This document shows positions 36,754-44,724 of a stretch of 48,391 bases of DNA, one piece after another. The notes under the pieces were generated by a model. It did not search any database and was not told the origin of the DNA. It was given only the letters and a program-made list of their open reading frames with translations. Origin of the DNA: Desulfovibrio sp. Huiquan2017 (GTDB lineage: Bacteria > Desulfobacterota > Desulfovibrionia > Desulfovibrionales > Desulfovibrionaceae); contig NZ_JAFMPN010000021.1 of NCBI RefSeq assembly GCF_017351175.1, forward strand, positions 422-48,812. Direction: 5' to 3'. Within the stretch, counting starts at the first letter, position 1. Every line of letters begins with the position of its first letter. The position numbers and the translations under genes were made by a program.

Positions 36754-37272
36754 TCAATCGTATTTGGCGTGGCAGCGGCTCTTTTCGTGGACCAGTTTGT
36801 CCACGGCCGCGTGCATCCCGGCCAGGTCGCCGGAGTCATAGGCGGCCTTGAACTCCGCGCATACGCTCGTGAAGCTCTCGTAATATTCGTCCCCGTAGCC
36901 GGGGTAGGTGACCATGAGGGCCGCGTCGGCCAGGAAGGCGTCCACGGCCTCCCGGGGCGGGACGGCGCCGTCGTGGACCATCTTGACCAGTATCTTGAAG
37001 CTTCCGCGCATGCGTTTCTTGAGATCCTTGTACTTGGGCTTGGCCGTTCCGCCGTCCCCGTCTTCGGGCGCACACGGTCCGGCCGACTTGAATTTGGCCT
37101 TCAGGCTGATCTGTCCGTACTCGTTTTTCACGCTGATCTTGATCTTGCGGAAATCGTCCACGCAGGCGAACTCGTCGCGGCCGCCGTTTTCCACGGCGTC
37201 GGCCAGTTGGCGAAAGAAGGCCGCCAGCTCTTCGGCGGTGAGATATTTGCCGATGGTCATGTCGTTGCTCAT
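36754..37272 (-). CDS. GAK system XXXCH protein
   Basis: 172 aa, the first gene of the operon; GGGAG six bases before ATG 37272. The C-terminal helical half (about 85-172) ends with ESRCH-type KSRCHAKYD (C167, H168), the terminal Cys-His that gives the XXXCH family its name and that resembles the end of a cytochrome c' helix bundle, but there is no CxxCH haem site. I also see that residues 10-64 follow the amphi-Trp plan (LTAEELAAFFRQLADAVENGG, KIKISVKNEYGQISLKAKF), with Phe61 where Trp would be. The role is unknown; a metal-binding or redox-sensing end is possible. Confidence 0.82.
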   Translation of the reverse strand: MSNDMTIGKYLTAEELAAFFRQLADAVENGGRDEFACVDDFRKIKISVKNEYGQISLKAKFKSAGPCAPEDGDGGTAKPKYKDLKKRMRGSFKILVKMVHDGAVPPREAVDAFLADAALMVTYPGYGDEYYESFTSVCAEFKAAYDSGDLAGMHAAVDKLVHEKSRCHAKYD

Positions 37273-37326
37273 GGGGAACTCCCGTTGGAAGTGATTGGTG
37301 CGACCTTACCGGGAAAAGGACTTGCA

Positions 37327-37355
37327 ATACAATGCGCGTTGCAGAATCGTCACAA
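37327..37355 (-). promoter_or_regulatory. Candidate promoter of the GAK operon
   Basis: On the minus strand TTGTGA (37350-37355) and TTGTAT (37327-37332) are 17 bases apart, 55 bases before the XXXCH start, in the 183-base divergent gap with the nucleotidase gene. No other gap inside the operon is long enough for a clear promoter. Confidence 0.35.
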
Positions 37356-37455
37356 TTATTCACACGGCGGCGTTGCCCGGCCGTTCGCGTCCGCCCGGGA
37401 TCGTTTTCATTTTCCCGGAATGCTGTTATCCCGGCCATAAGAGCCGGAGGTTTTC

Positions 37456-39183
37456 ATGTTACGCCACCTGACCCGTTTTGTCCTGGCCGCAGTGCTTCTT
37501 TTCCATTCCATCGCGGCCTTCGCCTTCGACGTGACCCTGCTGCACGTCAACGATTCCCACTCCTACCTGGACGCCACTTCCGAGACCATCGCCCCCCGGG
37601 GCGTGGCCGCTTATGTCCGCATGGGCGGTTGGGCCCGCCTCGGCCAGGCCGTCAAGGCGGTCCGCGCCGAAAGGCCGAACGTCCTCCTGCTCCACGCGGG
37701 CGATGCCGTGCAGGGTGGTCTCTATTTTCTGAAATTCAACGGCAGACCCGAAATGGAACTCCTGGACCGGCTGGGGTTCGACGCTTTTGAACTGGGCAAC
37801 CATGAGTTCGACCGGGGCGCGTCCTTCCTGGCCGGGATGCTTGCCCATACCAAGGTTCCGGTGCTCTGCGCCAACCTGCACGCCTCGGACGAGCCCGCCC
37901 TGGCCGCCCGGGTCAAGCCCTACGTCATCGTGGAAAAGGGCGGCGAGCGCATCGGGATCATCGGCCTGCTCACCCCGGAGGCCACGGTTATTTCCAGCCC
38001 CGGCGACGTGGAGTTCGCCGATGAGACCCACATGGCCATCCTGCTTGCGCGCGAACTCCAGGCGCGCGGCGTGAACAAGATAGTGCTCCTGACCCACGTG
38101 GGCTTTAACGAGGACAGGCGTCTGGCCGCGACCGTCCCCGGCGTGGACGTCATCGTTGGCGGCCATTCCCACACGCTGCTCGGCAGCCCCGACGGCGTCG
38201 GCGCCCTGGGCCTTCACCCCGCGGCCGCCTATCCCACGGTGGTCAAGGGCGCGGACGGCGGCGACGTGTACGTGGTCACCGCCTGGAAATGGGGGCGCAT
38301 GCTCGGCCGTCTGGATTTGACCTTCGACGACGCGGGCCACATCACCCATGCCGAGGCCCGACCCACCCTCATCCTGGGCGACACCTTCAAGCATCGGAAC
38401 GACGCCGGGCTGAAGGTCGAACTCAAGGGTGCGGAGCGCGACGACCTGCTGGCTCTTGTCGCGGCCGACCCCGAGGCCGCCGTGGTGCCTGCCGATCCGG
38501 CCATCCGCAAGTTTCTCGGGCCGTTCAGCCAGGGCGTGGAGGCCATGCGCACGGAGGTTATCGGCGAGGCCGTCCTGCCTCTGCCGCACATCCGCGTGCC
38601 CGGCACCACCGACACCGGCGAGTCCCTGCCGCGCGGCAGCCTCATCGCCCCCCTGGTCTGCCGGGCCATGCTCAGCCGGCTTGAAGCCACCGGACGGCCC
38701 GCCGACATCGCCCTGCTCAACGCGGGCGGTGTGCGCGAATCCGTGGAGCAGGGGCCCATCACCGTGGGCGCGGCCTATACCCTGTTGCCGTTCAACAACA
38801 GTCTGGTGCTGCTCGAACTGACCGGCGCGCAGATTCACCGGGCCCTGGAAGTCGGAGTGGACCGTGGCGGCGGGGCCTTTCCCTATGTGGGGGCCGCCCG
38901 CTACACCGCCGACATGCGCCGCCCCGAGGGGGCCCGGGTCCTGGCCGTGGACATCCTGGACCACGCCGGCAATTGGGTTCCGCTCGCTCCGGACCGCACC
39001 TACCGCGTGGTCACCAACAATTATCTCGCCTCGGGCGGCGACGGCTACGACGTTCTCAAGTCCGCCGCGTCGCGCTGCGATACCGGGTTCGTCGATGCCC
39101 AGGCCTTCATCCGCTACGTCGAGCGCCAACGCATGCTCAAACCCTTGCCCATCAGCGGCGTGACCTACATCCCGGCCAGATAG
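37456..39183 (+). CDS. Secreted 5'-nucleotidase/UshA family phosphoesterase
   Basis: 575 aa. Signal peptide 1-24 (AAFAF region), then the metallophosphatase domain with DSH (D33, H35), HAGDAVQGG, GNHEFDRG (N115, H116), LTHVGFNED and VGGHSHTLLG, and the C-terminal nucleotide-binding domain with LLNAGGVRESVEQGPITVGAAYTLLPFNN. It should dephosphorylate nucleotides in the periplasm, giving nucleosides. GGAGG six bases before the ATG. Divergent from the GAK operon. Function fits the BMP nucleoside importer at 15734-20414 and PpnP at 40372. Confidence 0.93.
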   Translation: MLRHLTRFVLAAVLLFHSIAAFAFDVTLLHVNDSHSYLDATSETIAPRGVAAYVRMGGWARLGQAVKAVRAERPNVLLLHAGDAVQGGLYFLKFNGRPEMELLDRLGFDAFELGNHEFDRGASFLAGMLAHTKVPVLCANLHASDEPALAARVKPYVIVEKGGERIGIIGLLTPEATVISSPGDVEFADETHMAILLARELQARGVNKIVLLTHVGFNEDRRLAATVPGVDVIVGGHSHTLLGSPDGVGALGLHPAAAYPTVVKGADGGDVYVVTAWKWGRMLGRLDLTFDDAGHITHAEARPTLILGDTFKHRNDAGLKVELKGAERDDLLALVAADPEAAVVPADPAIRKFLGPFSQGVEAMRTEVIGEAVLPLPHIRVPGTTDTGESLPRGSLIAPLVCRAMLSRLEATGRPADIALLNAGGVRESVEQGPITVGAAYTLLPFNNSLVLLELTGAQIHRALEVGVDRGGGAFPYVGAARYTADMRRPEGARVLAVDILDHAGNWVPLAPDRTYRVVTNNYLASGGDGYDVLKSAASRCDTGFVDAQAFIRYVERQRMLKPLPISGVTYIPAR

Positions 39184-39272
39184 AACGGCTGTCCGGGGCG
39201 CTCTCCGCCCAGAGTCGGCAGGGCGCGGGTTACGCGGGAAGCTGGAGGGACGCGGTCAGCGATGGCAGGCGG

Positions 39273-40262
39273 TCAACAATGCTCCCATTGCCGCGTTCCG
39301 GCGCTCTTGAACAGGGCGTCCATCGTATGCTGGTTGGCGAAGGTGTCCATGAGCGAGATCGGCACGGGCCGGTCTTCAAGGACGGCTTCGGCAAAGGCCT
39401 CGGCCTGGAGGGTGTACTGGTCGCAAGGGGCGAAGGTGACGGTCCGGACGCCGTCGTTCCCCTGCAACAGGATTTCCGTGGGCGCGTCCGGGGGGGCGTT
39501 GAACGGAATGAGAATCTCGATGCGTCCGGCTTCGCCCAGGACGTTGACCCGTTGATAGGGGGCCAGTTGAGTGGAGCAGGTGAAGGTGGACAGCCTGCCG
39601 CCGAAGTCGAGCATGCCGGAGAAGGTCCGGTCGGTGCCGAATTCGGGGTCCGTGTCCATCCAGCCGAGCACGCGCCCGGGTTGGGCGTTGAACAGGAGGC
39701 GGGACAGGGAGACCTGATAGCAGCCGATGTCCATGAGCCCGCCGCCGCCCATGTCCGCCTTGTTGCGGATGTTGGCGGGATCGTCGTTGAAATAGGAAAA
39801 GAAGGACTGGATCGAAGTCGGTTTGCCGATGGCCCCTTCGCTCACGAGCCGCCCGGTTTCCACCCATTGCGGATGGAAACGGTACATGAACGCCTCCATG
39901 ACCTTGATGTCGGGGTGCATGGCCGCGGCATTGATCAGCCGGTTGACCTCGGCAGCGTTCAGCCCCAGAGGCTTTTCGCACAGCACGTGCTTGTCCCGGG
40001 CCATGGCCTTGAGGGTCCATTCCACATGCAGGTGGTTGGGCAGGGGGATGTAGACCGCGTCGATGTCCGGGTCGGACAACAGTTTGTCATAGCTGTCGTA
40101 GGCCTTGGGAATGTTCAGTTCCTCGGCGGCCCGGCGGGCGGCCTCCCCGTTGCGGGAACAGATGGCCGCGACCTCGCAGCGCTTGGCCCGCTGCATGCCG
40201 GGAATGACTTTGGTGCGGCCGATCTTGGCCGTGGACAGTACGCCGATACGGATGGCTTTCAT
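39273..40262 (-). CDS. Gfo/Idh/MocA family NAD(P)-dependent oxidoreductase
   Basis: 329 aa. An N-terminal Rossmann fold (IRIGVLSTAKIG, then CSRNGEAARRAAEEL), the cofactor and catalytic strand HVLCEKPLGLNAAE, and the second-domain MEAFMYRFHPQW and GGGGLMDIGCYQVS are all family marks. These enzymes oxidise or reduce sugar-like substrates; sequence does not give the substrate. GGGGGAG lies before ATG 40262. Divergent from ppnP, convergent with the nucleotidase. The sugar theme of the downstream galactose region makes a carbohydrate substrate likely. Confidence 0.88.
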   Translation of the reverse strand: MKAIRIGVLSTAKIGRTKVIPGMQRAKRCEVAAICSRNGEAARRAAEELNIPKAYDSYDKLLSDPDIDAVYIPLPNHLHVEWTLKAMARDKHVLCEKPLGLNAAEVNRLINAAAMHPDIKVMEAFMYRFHPQWVETGRLVSEGAIGKPTSIQSFFSYFNDDPANIRNKADMGGGGLMDIGCYQVSLSRLLFNAQPGRVLGWMDTDPEFGTDRTFSGMLDFGGRLSTFTCSTQLAPYQRVNVLGEAGRIEILIPFNAPPDAPTEILLQGNDGVRTVTFAPCDQYTLQAEAFAEAVLEDRPVPISLMDTFANQHTMDALFKSAGTRQWEHC

Positions 40263-40371
40263 GGGCTCCCCCAGGGTTGACGGTGATTGCCGCCTCCCAG
40301 TATAATCGGAACCCGCCACCACGCAAGCGCGGATATCCTGCGCAATACAGCCAACAACAATCGGAGAGAGC

Positions 40372-40686
40372 ATGACCGCATTCGCCAACGCGACCATTAC
40401 CAAAAAAGCCAATATCTATTACGAGGGCAAGGTAACCAGCCGGACCATCACCCTGAGCGACGGCAGTGTCGTCACGCTCGGCATCATGCTGCCCGGCGAA
40501 TACGAGTTCGGCACCGAGAAGCCCGAGTTCATGGAAATCACCTCGGGCGAGGTGTCCGTTCAGTTGCCCGGCCTGGACGACTGGGTGGCCATGACCGGCG
40601 GGCAGAGCTTCAACGTGCCCGGCGAGGCCAAGTTCCGCCTCAAGGTCAGCACCGTAACCGACTACTGTTGCTCCTATCTGGACTAG
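40372..40686 (+). CDS. ppnP: Pyrimidine/purine nucleoside phosphorylase PpnP
   Basis: 104 aa; the E. coli protein has 94. The small cupin pattern is clear: ANIYYEGKVTSRTITLSDGS, LGIMLPGEYEFGTEKPEFMEITSGE, and the end GEAKFRLKVSTVTDYCCSYL. It splits nucleosides with phosphate to base and ribose-1-phosphate, with broad substrate range. GGAGAGAGC precedes the ATG. It could take over nucleosides released by the 5'-nucleotidase next door. Confidence 0.9.
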   Translation: MTAFANATITKKANIYYEGKVTSRTITLSDGSVVTLGIMLPGEYEFGTEKPEFMEITSGEVSVQLPGLDDWVAMTGGQSFNVPGEAKFRLKVSTVTDYCCSYLD

Positions 40687-40695
40687 GAGGCGAGC

Positions 40696-41106
40696 ATGTC
40701 CGACCAAGGCAGGAGAATCGAATTCAACGGCAAGGGCCCCTATCTGTTCCCAATCCTGGCCGGTCCGCCCGAGGCCACGTTGCTGGAGGACCATGCGGTC
40801 TGCCTGTTCCGCTTCGAGGGATTGTATCTGCCCGTGGCCCTGTCCGCCTGCGGCCCCATGGCCGGGGCCCTGACCGAGATGTCCCGGGCGGACGCGGGTG
40901 CGGAGGGCGAGGGCATGATTCCCCTGGACTTCGATCTGGGAGAAACCCTGGAGCTGCCGCTGCTGACCGGCGTGGCCGGAACCAGCAGCCAGCACGACGA
41001 CGTGGTTTGCATCGACGTGTTTTTCGGCGAGACCCCGGCACGGTTGCGCCTGTCCGTTCCCGCCGCCGCGGTTGTCGGCCAGATCCTTTCGCAGGTCGCC
41101 GTCTAG
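40696..41106 (+). CDS. Hypothetical protein downstream of ppnP
   Basis: 136 aa, not recognised. No signal peptide or membrane helix. The composition is Ala/Leu/Gly-rich and weakly acidic, with beta-like segments (AVCLFRFEGLYLPVAL; DVVCIDVFFGETPARLRLSV). GGAGG five bases before ATG 40696 overlaps the ppnP stop region, so the two genes form an operon. Confidence 0.7.
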   Translation: MSDQGRRIEFNGKGPYLFPILAGPPEATLLEDHAVCLFRFEGLYLPVALSACGPMAGALTEMSRADAGAEGEGMIPLDFDLGETLELPLLTGVAGTSSQHDDVVCIDVFFGETPARLRLSVPAAAVVGQILSQVAV

Positions 41107-41199
41107 GCGGCCCGGCGGGGCGGTCCGCAACCGTCTTTCCTCCCCCCCCGCCGGCTCCCCGCATCCCCCTTTCCGGGGATCGGTTTTTGTTACACCCTG

Positions 41200-41228
41200 T
41201 TGACAAAACAGCGCTTCTATGGTCTGCT
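41200..41228 (+). promoter_or_regulatory. Candidate promoter of the galactose operon
   Basis: A perfect TTGACA at 41200-41205, then a 17-base spacer to a poor TCTGCT (41223-41228). The LacI-type operator starts 11 bases further on, a good place for blocking transcription. The -10 match is weak. Confidence 0.4.
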
Positions 41229-41239
41229 CCCGCGTGTAT

Positions 41240-41266
41240 CGCAAACGTTTGCGGCAACGTTTGCGC
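41240..41266. promoter_or_regulatory. LacI/GalR-type operator pair upstream of galT
   Basis: CGCAAACGTTTGCG (41240-41253) is a perfect palindrome with the central CG and AAACGTTT core of LacI/GalR operators. A second, imperfect copy (GGCAACGTTTGCGC, 41253-41266) overlaps it by one base, centres 12 bp apart. The LacI-type gene three cistrons downstream is the obvious candidate regulator. Confidence 0.75.
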
Positions 41267-41333
41267 TGCCGCTTGGGAGGACCGTGCGTCTTGGGAAGGA
41301 CGTCCTCCCGAGTGATCGCAACCAGGGGAAGGC

Positions 41334-42398
41334 ATGTTTTTCGAGGACACACCACACAGGCGGCTGAACCAGCTCACCGGCGAATGGGTGCTGGTTTCGC
41401 CCCATCGCACCAAACGGCCATGGCAGGGCCAGCGGGAGGCGCCCGACCGGGCGGCTTTGCCTGCGTATGACAAGCACTGCTACCTCTGTCCCGGTAATGA
41501 CCGGGCGGGCGGAGCGGTCAACCCGGACTATGCCGACACCTTTGTCTTTACCAACGACTTCGCGGCGCTGCTGCCCGAGCCCCCGGCGCAGGGGCTGGCT
41601 CCCCAGATGGACGGGCTGTTGGTGGCCGAACCCGAGACCGGCACCTGCCGGGTGATCTGCTATTCTCCCCGTCACGACCTGACCATGGCCCGGCTGGGCG
41701 TGGACCAGGCCGCGCGCGTGGTTGACGTTTGGTGCCGGGAGTTCGCGGGGCTCGGCGGGCGCGAAGACATCGGCTACGTCCAGATCTTCGAGAACCGGGG
41801 CTCGGCCATGGGGTGCTCCAATCCGCATCCGCACGGCCAGGTCTGGGCCACCCGAGGGGTGCCCATGTATCCGGCCGTCGAGGACCGCCGCCAGGCCGAA
41901 CACCTTCGCGACAAGGACAAATGTCTGCTCTGCGCCTATCTGGAGACCGAACTGGCCCGGGGGGAGCGGCTGCTTTTCGAGAACGATTCGTTCGCGGTCC
42001 TGGTGCCGTTTTGGGCCTTCTGGCCCTTCGAGACCATGATCCTGCCCAAGACGCATCTGTCGAACATCCTGGAGATGAATCCGGCCCAACGGCGTGATCT
42101 GGCCGAGGCCATGGTCCGCCTGAACGTGCGTTACGACAACCTGTTCCAGACCTCGTTCCCCTATTCCATGGGCATCCACCAGGCCCCCACCGACGGCGGG
42201 GACCATCCTCACTGGCATTTTCACCTGCATTACTATCCGCCCCTGCTGCGCTCCCGGTCGGTCAAGAAGTTCATGGTCGGTTACGAGATGATGGCCATGC
42301 CCCAGCGCGACCTGACCGCCGAGTCCGCGGCGGCCCGTCTGCGAGAGTTGTCCGAGGTCCACTTCCTGGATCTGCCGGGCGGCGGAGAGGGCGCGTAA
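41334..42398 (+). CDS. galT: Galactose-1-phosphate uridylyltransferase
   Basis: 354 aa. The active-site motif SNPHPHGQVWA is present (H165, H167), with the zinc-binding CYLCPGN near residue 50 and the C-terminal HFHLHYYPPLLRS. It exchanges UMP between UDP-glucose and galactose-1-phosphate in the Leloir pathway. GGGGAAGGC before the ATG. First gene of the operon; its TAA overlaps the galK ATG by one base. Confidence 0.95.
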   Translation: MFFEDTPHRRLNQLTGEWVLVSPHRTKRPWQGQREAPDRAALPAYDKHCYLCPGNDRAGGAVNPDYADTFVFTNDFAALLPEPPAQGLAPQMDGLLVAEPETGTCRVICYSPRHDLTMARLGVDQAARVVDVWCREFAGLGGREDIGYVQIFENRGSAMGCSNPHPHGQVWATRGVPMYPAVEDRRQAEHLRDKDKCLLCAYLETELARGERLLFENDSFAVLVPFWAFWPFETMILPKTHLSNILEMNPAQRRDLAEAMVRLNVRYDNLFQTSFPYSMGIHQAPTDGGDHPHWHFHLHYYPPLLRSRSVKKFMVGYEMMAMPQRDLTAESAAARLRELSEVHFLDLPGGGEGA

Positions 42399-43699
42399 TG
42401 CCGCACGCGGCCGCCTACGCCGAGGCCCTGCGCCGGGGCGACCTGGATTCGGTCCTGGCCCGTCTGTATCGGCCGGAGGATGTCGCGGCCCAGCGCGTCC
42501 GGTATCTCGATCTTCTGGCCCGGTTCGCGACATGGCCCGGCCCCGGCCCGGCCGTCCTGGTCCTGGCTCCGGGGCGGACCGAACTGGGCGGCAACCACAC
42601 GGACCACAACCTGGGCATCGTCCTGGCGGCGGCCGTGCAGTTCGACTGTCTGGCAGCGGCGAGGCCCAACGACGAAGGCGTCGTGCGCATCCGTTCCAAG
42701 GGGTTTGACGGCGAGATCTCCGTTGCGCTCGACGATCTCGCCCCCCGGGCCGAAGAGGAGGGCACATCCATGGCCCTGGTTCGCGGGGTGGCCGCCGGGC
42801 TGGCCGGGAACGGGCGCAAGGTGGCCGGGTTCGACGCCTGTGTGGACGGCGAGGTGCCCCTGGGTGTCGGCCTGAGTTCGTCGGCAGCCTTCGAGGTCCT
42901 GGTGGGGCGCATCTTCAGCGAGCTGTTCAACGACGGACAGTGCACCGCCCTGGAGCTGGCCGTGGCGGGCCGGTCGGCGGAGAACACCTATTTCGGCAAG
43001 CCGTGCGGGCTCATGGACCAGCTTTCCTGCGCGGCCCAGGGCATTTTATCCATCGACTTCGCGAATCCGGCCGATCCGGCCAGGAGCGAGGTGGATTTCG
43101 ATTTCGACCGGACCGGATACCGGCTGGCCGTGGTCGATACCGGCGGCAGCCACGCGGACCTGACCCCGGACTACGCGGCCATCCCGGACGAGGTGGGCCG
43201 AGCCGCCCGAGCCATGGGGCGGGATTTCGCGCGCGGGTTGACCGTGGACGCGGTCCTGGCCCACGTGGCCCGCATCCGCGAGGCCGCCGGAGACCGGGGC
43301 GTGCTCCGGCTGATCCATTTCATCGAGGAGACGGACCGCGCCGCCGAACAGGCCGAGGTCCTGGCCGCCGGACGCATGGACGAATTCCTCACCCTGGTCC
43401 GCCGGTCCGGGGACTCCTCCTGGCGGCTGCTGCAAAACTGCATTTCGGCCACGGCCCCTCTGGAGCAGCCCATTCCCCTGGCCCTGACCCTGACCGAGCG
43501 GTTTCTGGGAGGCCGGGGCGCGTGCCGTATTCAGGGCGGCGGGTTCGCCGGGACCATCCAGGCCTATGTGCCTGAGGCGCGCTTTGCGGCCTACGCGGAA
43601 TTTATGGAAGAGGTCTTCGGGCAAGGCGCGGTCCTGCCGCTCAAGGTCCGCAAGCCGGGCTTCGAGCGCATCCTGCTCGACGGGGAAGTGCGCGCGTGA
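42398..43699 (+). CDS. galK: Galactokinase
   Basis: 433 aa, somewhat longer than the 380-390 aa usual for the enzyme. GHMP kinase motifs: GRTELGGNHTDHNLG (substrate), the ATP loop GEVPLGVGLSSSAAFE, CGLMDQLSC, and the C-terminal GGGFAGTIQ. It phosphorylates galactose at C1. An extra N-terminal 45 residues precede the first motif. Coupled to galT by TAATG and to the LacI-type gene by GTGA. Confidence 0.93.
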   Translation: MPHAAAYAEALRRGDLDSVLARLYRPEDVAAQRVRYLDLLARFATWPGPGPAVLVLAPGRTELGGNHTDHNLGIVLAAAVQFDCLAAARPNDEGVVRIRSKGFDGEISVALDDLAPRAEEEGTSMALVRGVAAGLAGNGRKVAGFDACVDGEVPLGVGLSSSAAFEVLVGRIFSELFNDGQCTALELAVAGRSAENTYFGKPCGLMDQLSCAAQGILSIDFANPADPARSEVDFDFDRTGYRLAVVDTGGSHADLTPDYAAIPDEVGRAARAMGRDFARGLTVDAVLAHVARIREAAGDRGVLRLIHFIEETDRAAEQAEVLAAGRMDEFLTLVRRSGDSSWRLLQNCISATAPLEQPIPLALTLTERFLGGRGACRIQGGGFAGTIQAYVPEARFAAYAEFMEEVFGQGAVLPLKVRKPGFERILLDGEVRA

Positions 43700-44724
43700 G
43701 CCAGTTTACCCTCAAAGACCTGGCCCGCAAGTTGGGCGTGTCTCCATCCACGGTGTCCCGCGCCCTGCGCGGCCACCCGGACATCAGCCCGGTCACTCGG
43801 CAGCGCGTGGTCGAGGCGGCCGAGAAATACCACTACCACCCCAACCAGCTCGCCCAGTCCCTGCAAAAGAAGCGCAGCAACGTCATCGGGGTCATCGTAC
43901 CCGAGATCCGGCATTACTTTTTCTCCCACGCCATCAGCGGCATAGAAGAGGTCGCCTACGACAACGGCTACACCATCATGGTCTGCCAGTCCCACGAGAC
44001 CCTGGCCCGCGAGATCCTCAATGTCCAGGCCCTGGTCTCCAATCGCGTGGCCGGACTGCTCATCGCCATCTCCTCGGAGACCACCTCCTTCGAGCATTTG
44101 TCCCGGACCATCCGGCAGCGCGTGCCCCTGGTCCAGTTCGATCGGGTGGTGGAAGAACTCGACACCGGAAAGGTTGTGGTGGACGACTACGCGGCCGCCT
44201 ACGGCGCGGTGGAACACCTCATCGCGTCCGGCTACCGCCGCATCGGCCACATGGCCGGGCGGGAAGGCATAGCGCTCAACCGCAAGCGGTTCGAGGGATA
44301 CCGCGACGCCCTGGCGGCCCACGGCTTGCCGCTGGAAGAGAAATTTCACCTGAGCGGCGGGTACCGCGAGGAGGACGGCCGGGCCGGGGCCGACCTCTAT
44401 CTGGCCCTGGACGAATTGCCCGACGCCATCCTGGCCATCAACGATCCCGTGGCCGTGGGGCTGCACACCCGGTTCAAGGAGCGGGGCGTGCGCATCCCGG
44501 ACGATGTGGCCCTGGTGGGCTTTTCCGACACCCCGGCGGCGGCCCTCATCGAGCCGGCCCTGACCACGGTCTGCCAGCCCGCCTTCGACATGGGGCGGAC
44601 CGCCGTTTCCCTGCTGTTGCGCCAGTTCGCCGACGGTGCGGACTTCGAACCCGAGACCGTCGTCCTGGAGACCGAACTGCGGGTGCGGGGCACCTCCGTG
44701 TCCAAGGAGGGGCCATGTCGTTGA
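43696..44724 (+). CDS. LacI family transcriptional regulator of the gal operon
   Basis: 342 aa, GTG start inside the galK stop. The HTH is FTLKDLARKLGVSPSTVSRALRG followed by the hinge region HYHPNQLAQSLQKKRSNVIGVIVP, then a periplasmic-binding-protein-like ligand domain ending in the usual LVGFSDTPAAALIEPALTTV. Its position inside the gal operon and the AAACGTTT palindromes upstream of galT indicate autogenous control, most likely repression relieved by galactose or a derivative. Confidence 0.93.
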   Translation: MSQFTLKDLARKLGVSPSTVSRALRGHPDISPVTRQRVVEAAEKYHYHPNQLAQSLQKKRSNVIGVIVPEIRHYFFSHAISGIEEVAYDNGYTIMVCQSHETLAREILNVQALVSNRVAGLLIAISSETTSFEHLSRTIRQRVPLVQFDRVVEELDTGKVVVDDYAAAYGAVEHLIASGYRRIGHMAGREGIALNRKRFEGYRDALAAHGLPLEEKFHLSGGYREEDGRAGADLYLALDELPDAILAINDPVAVGLHTRFKERGVRIPDDVALVGFSDTPAAALIEPALTTVCQPAFDMGRTAVSLLLRQFADGADFEPETVVLETELRVRGTSVSKEGPCR

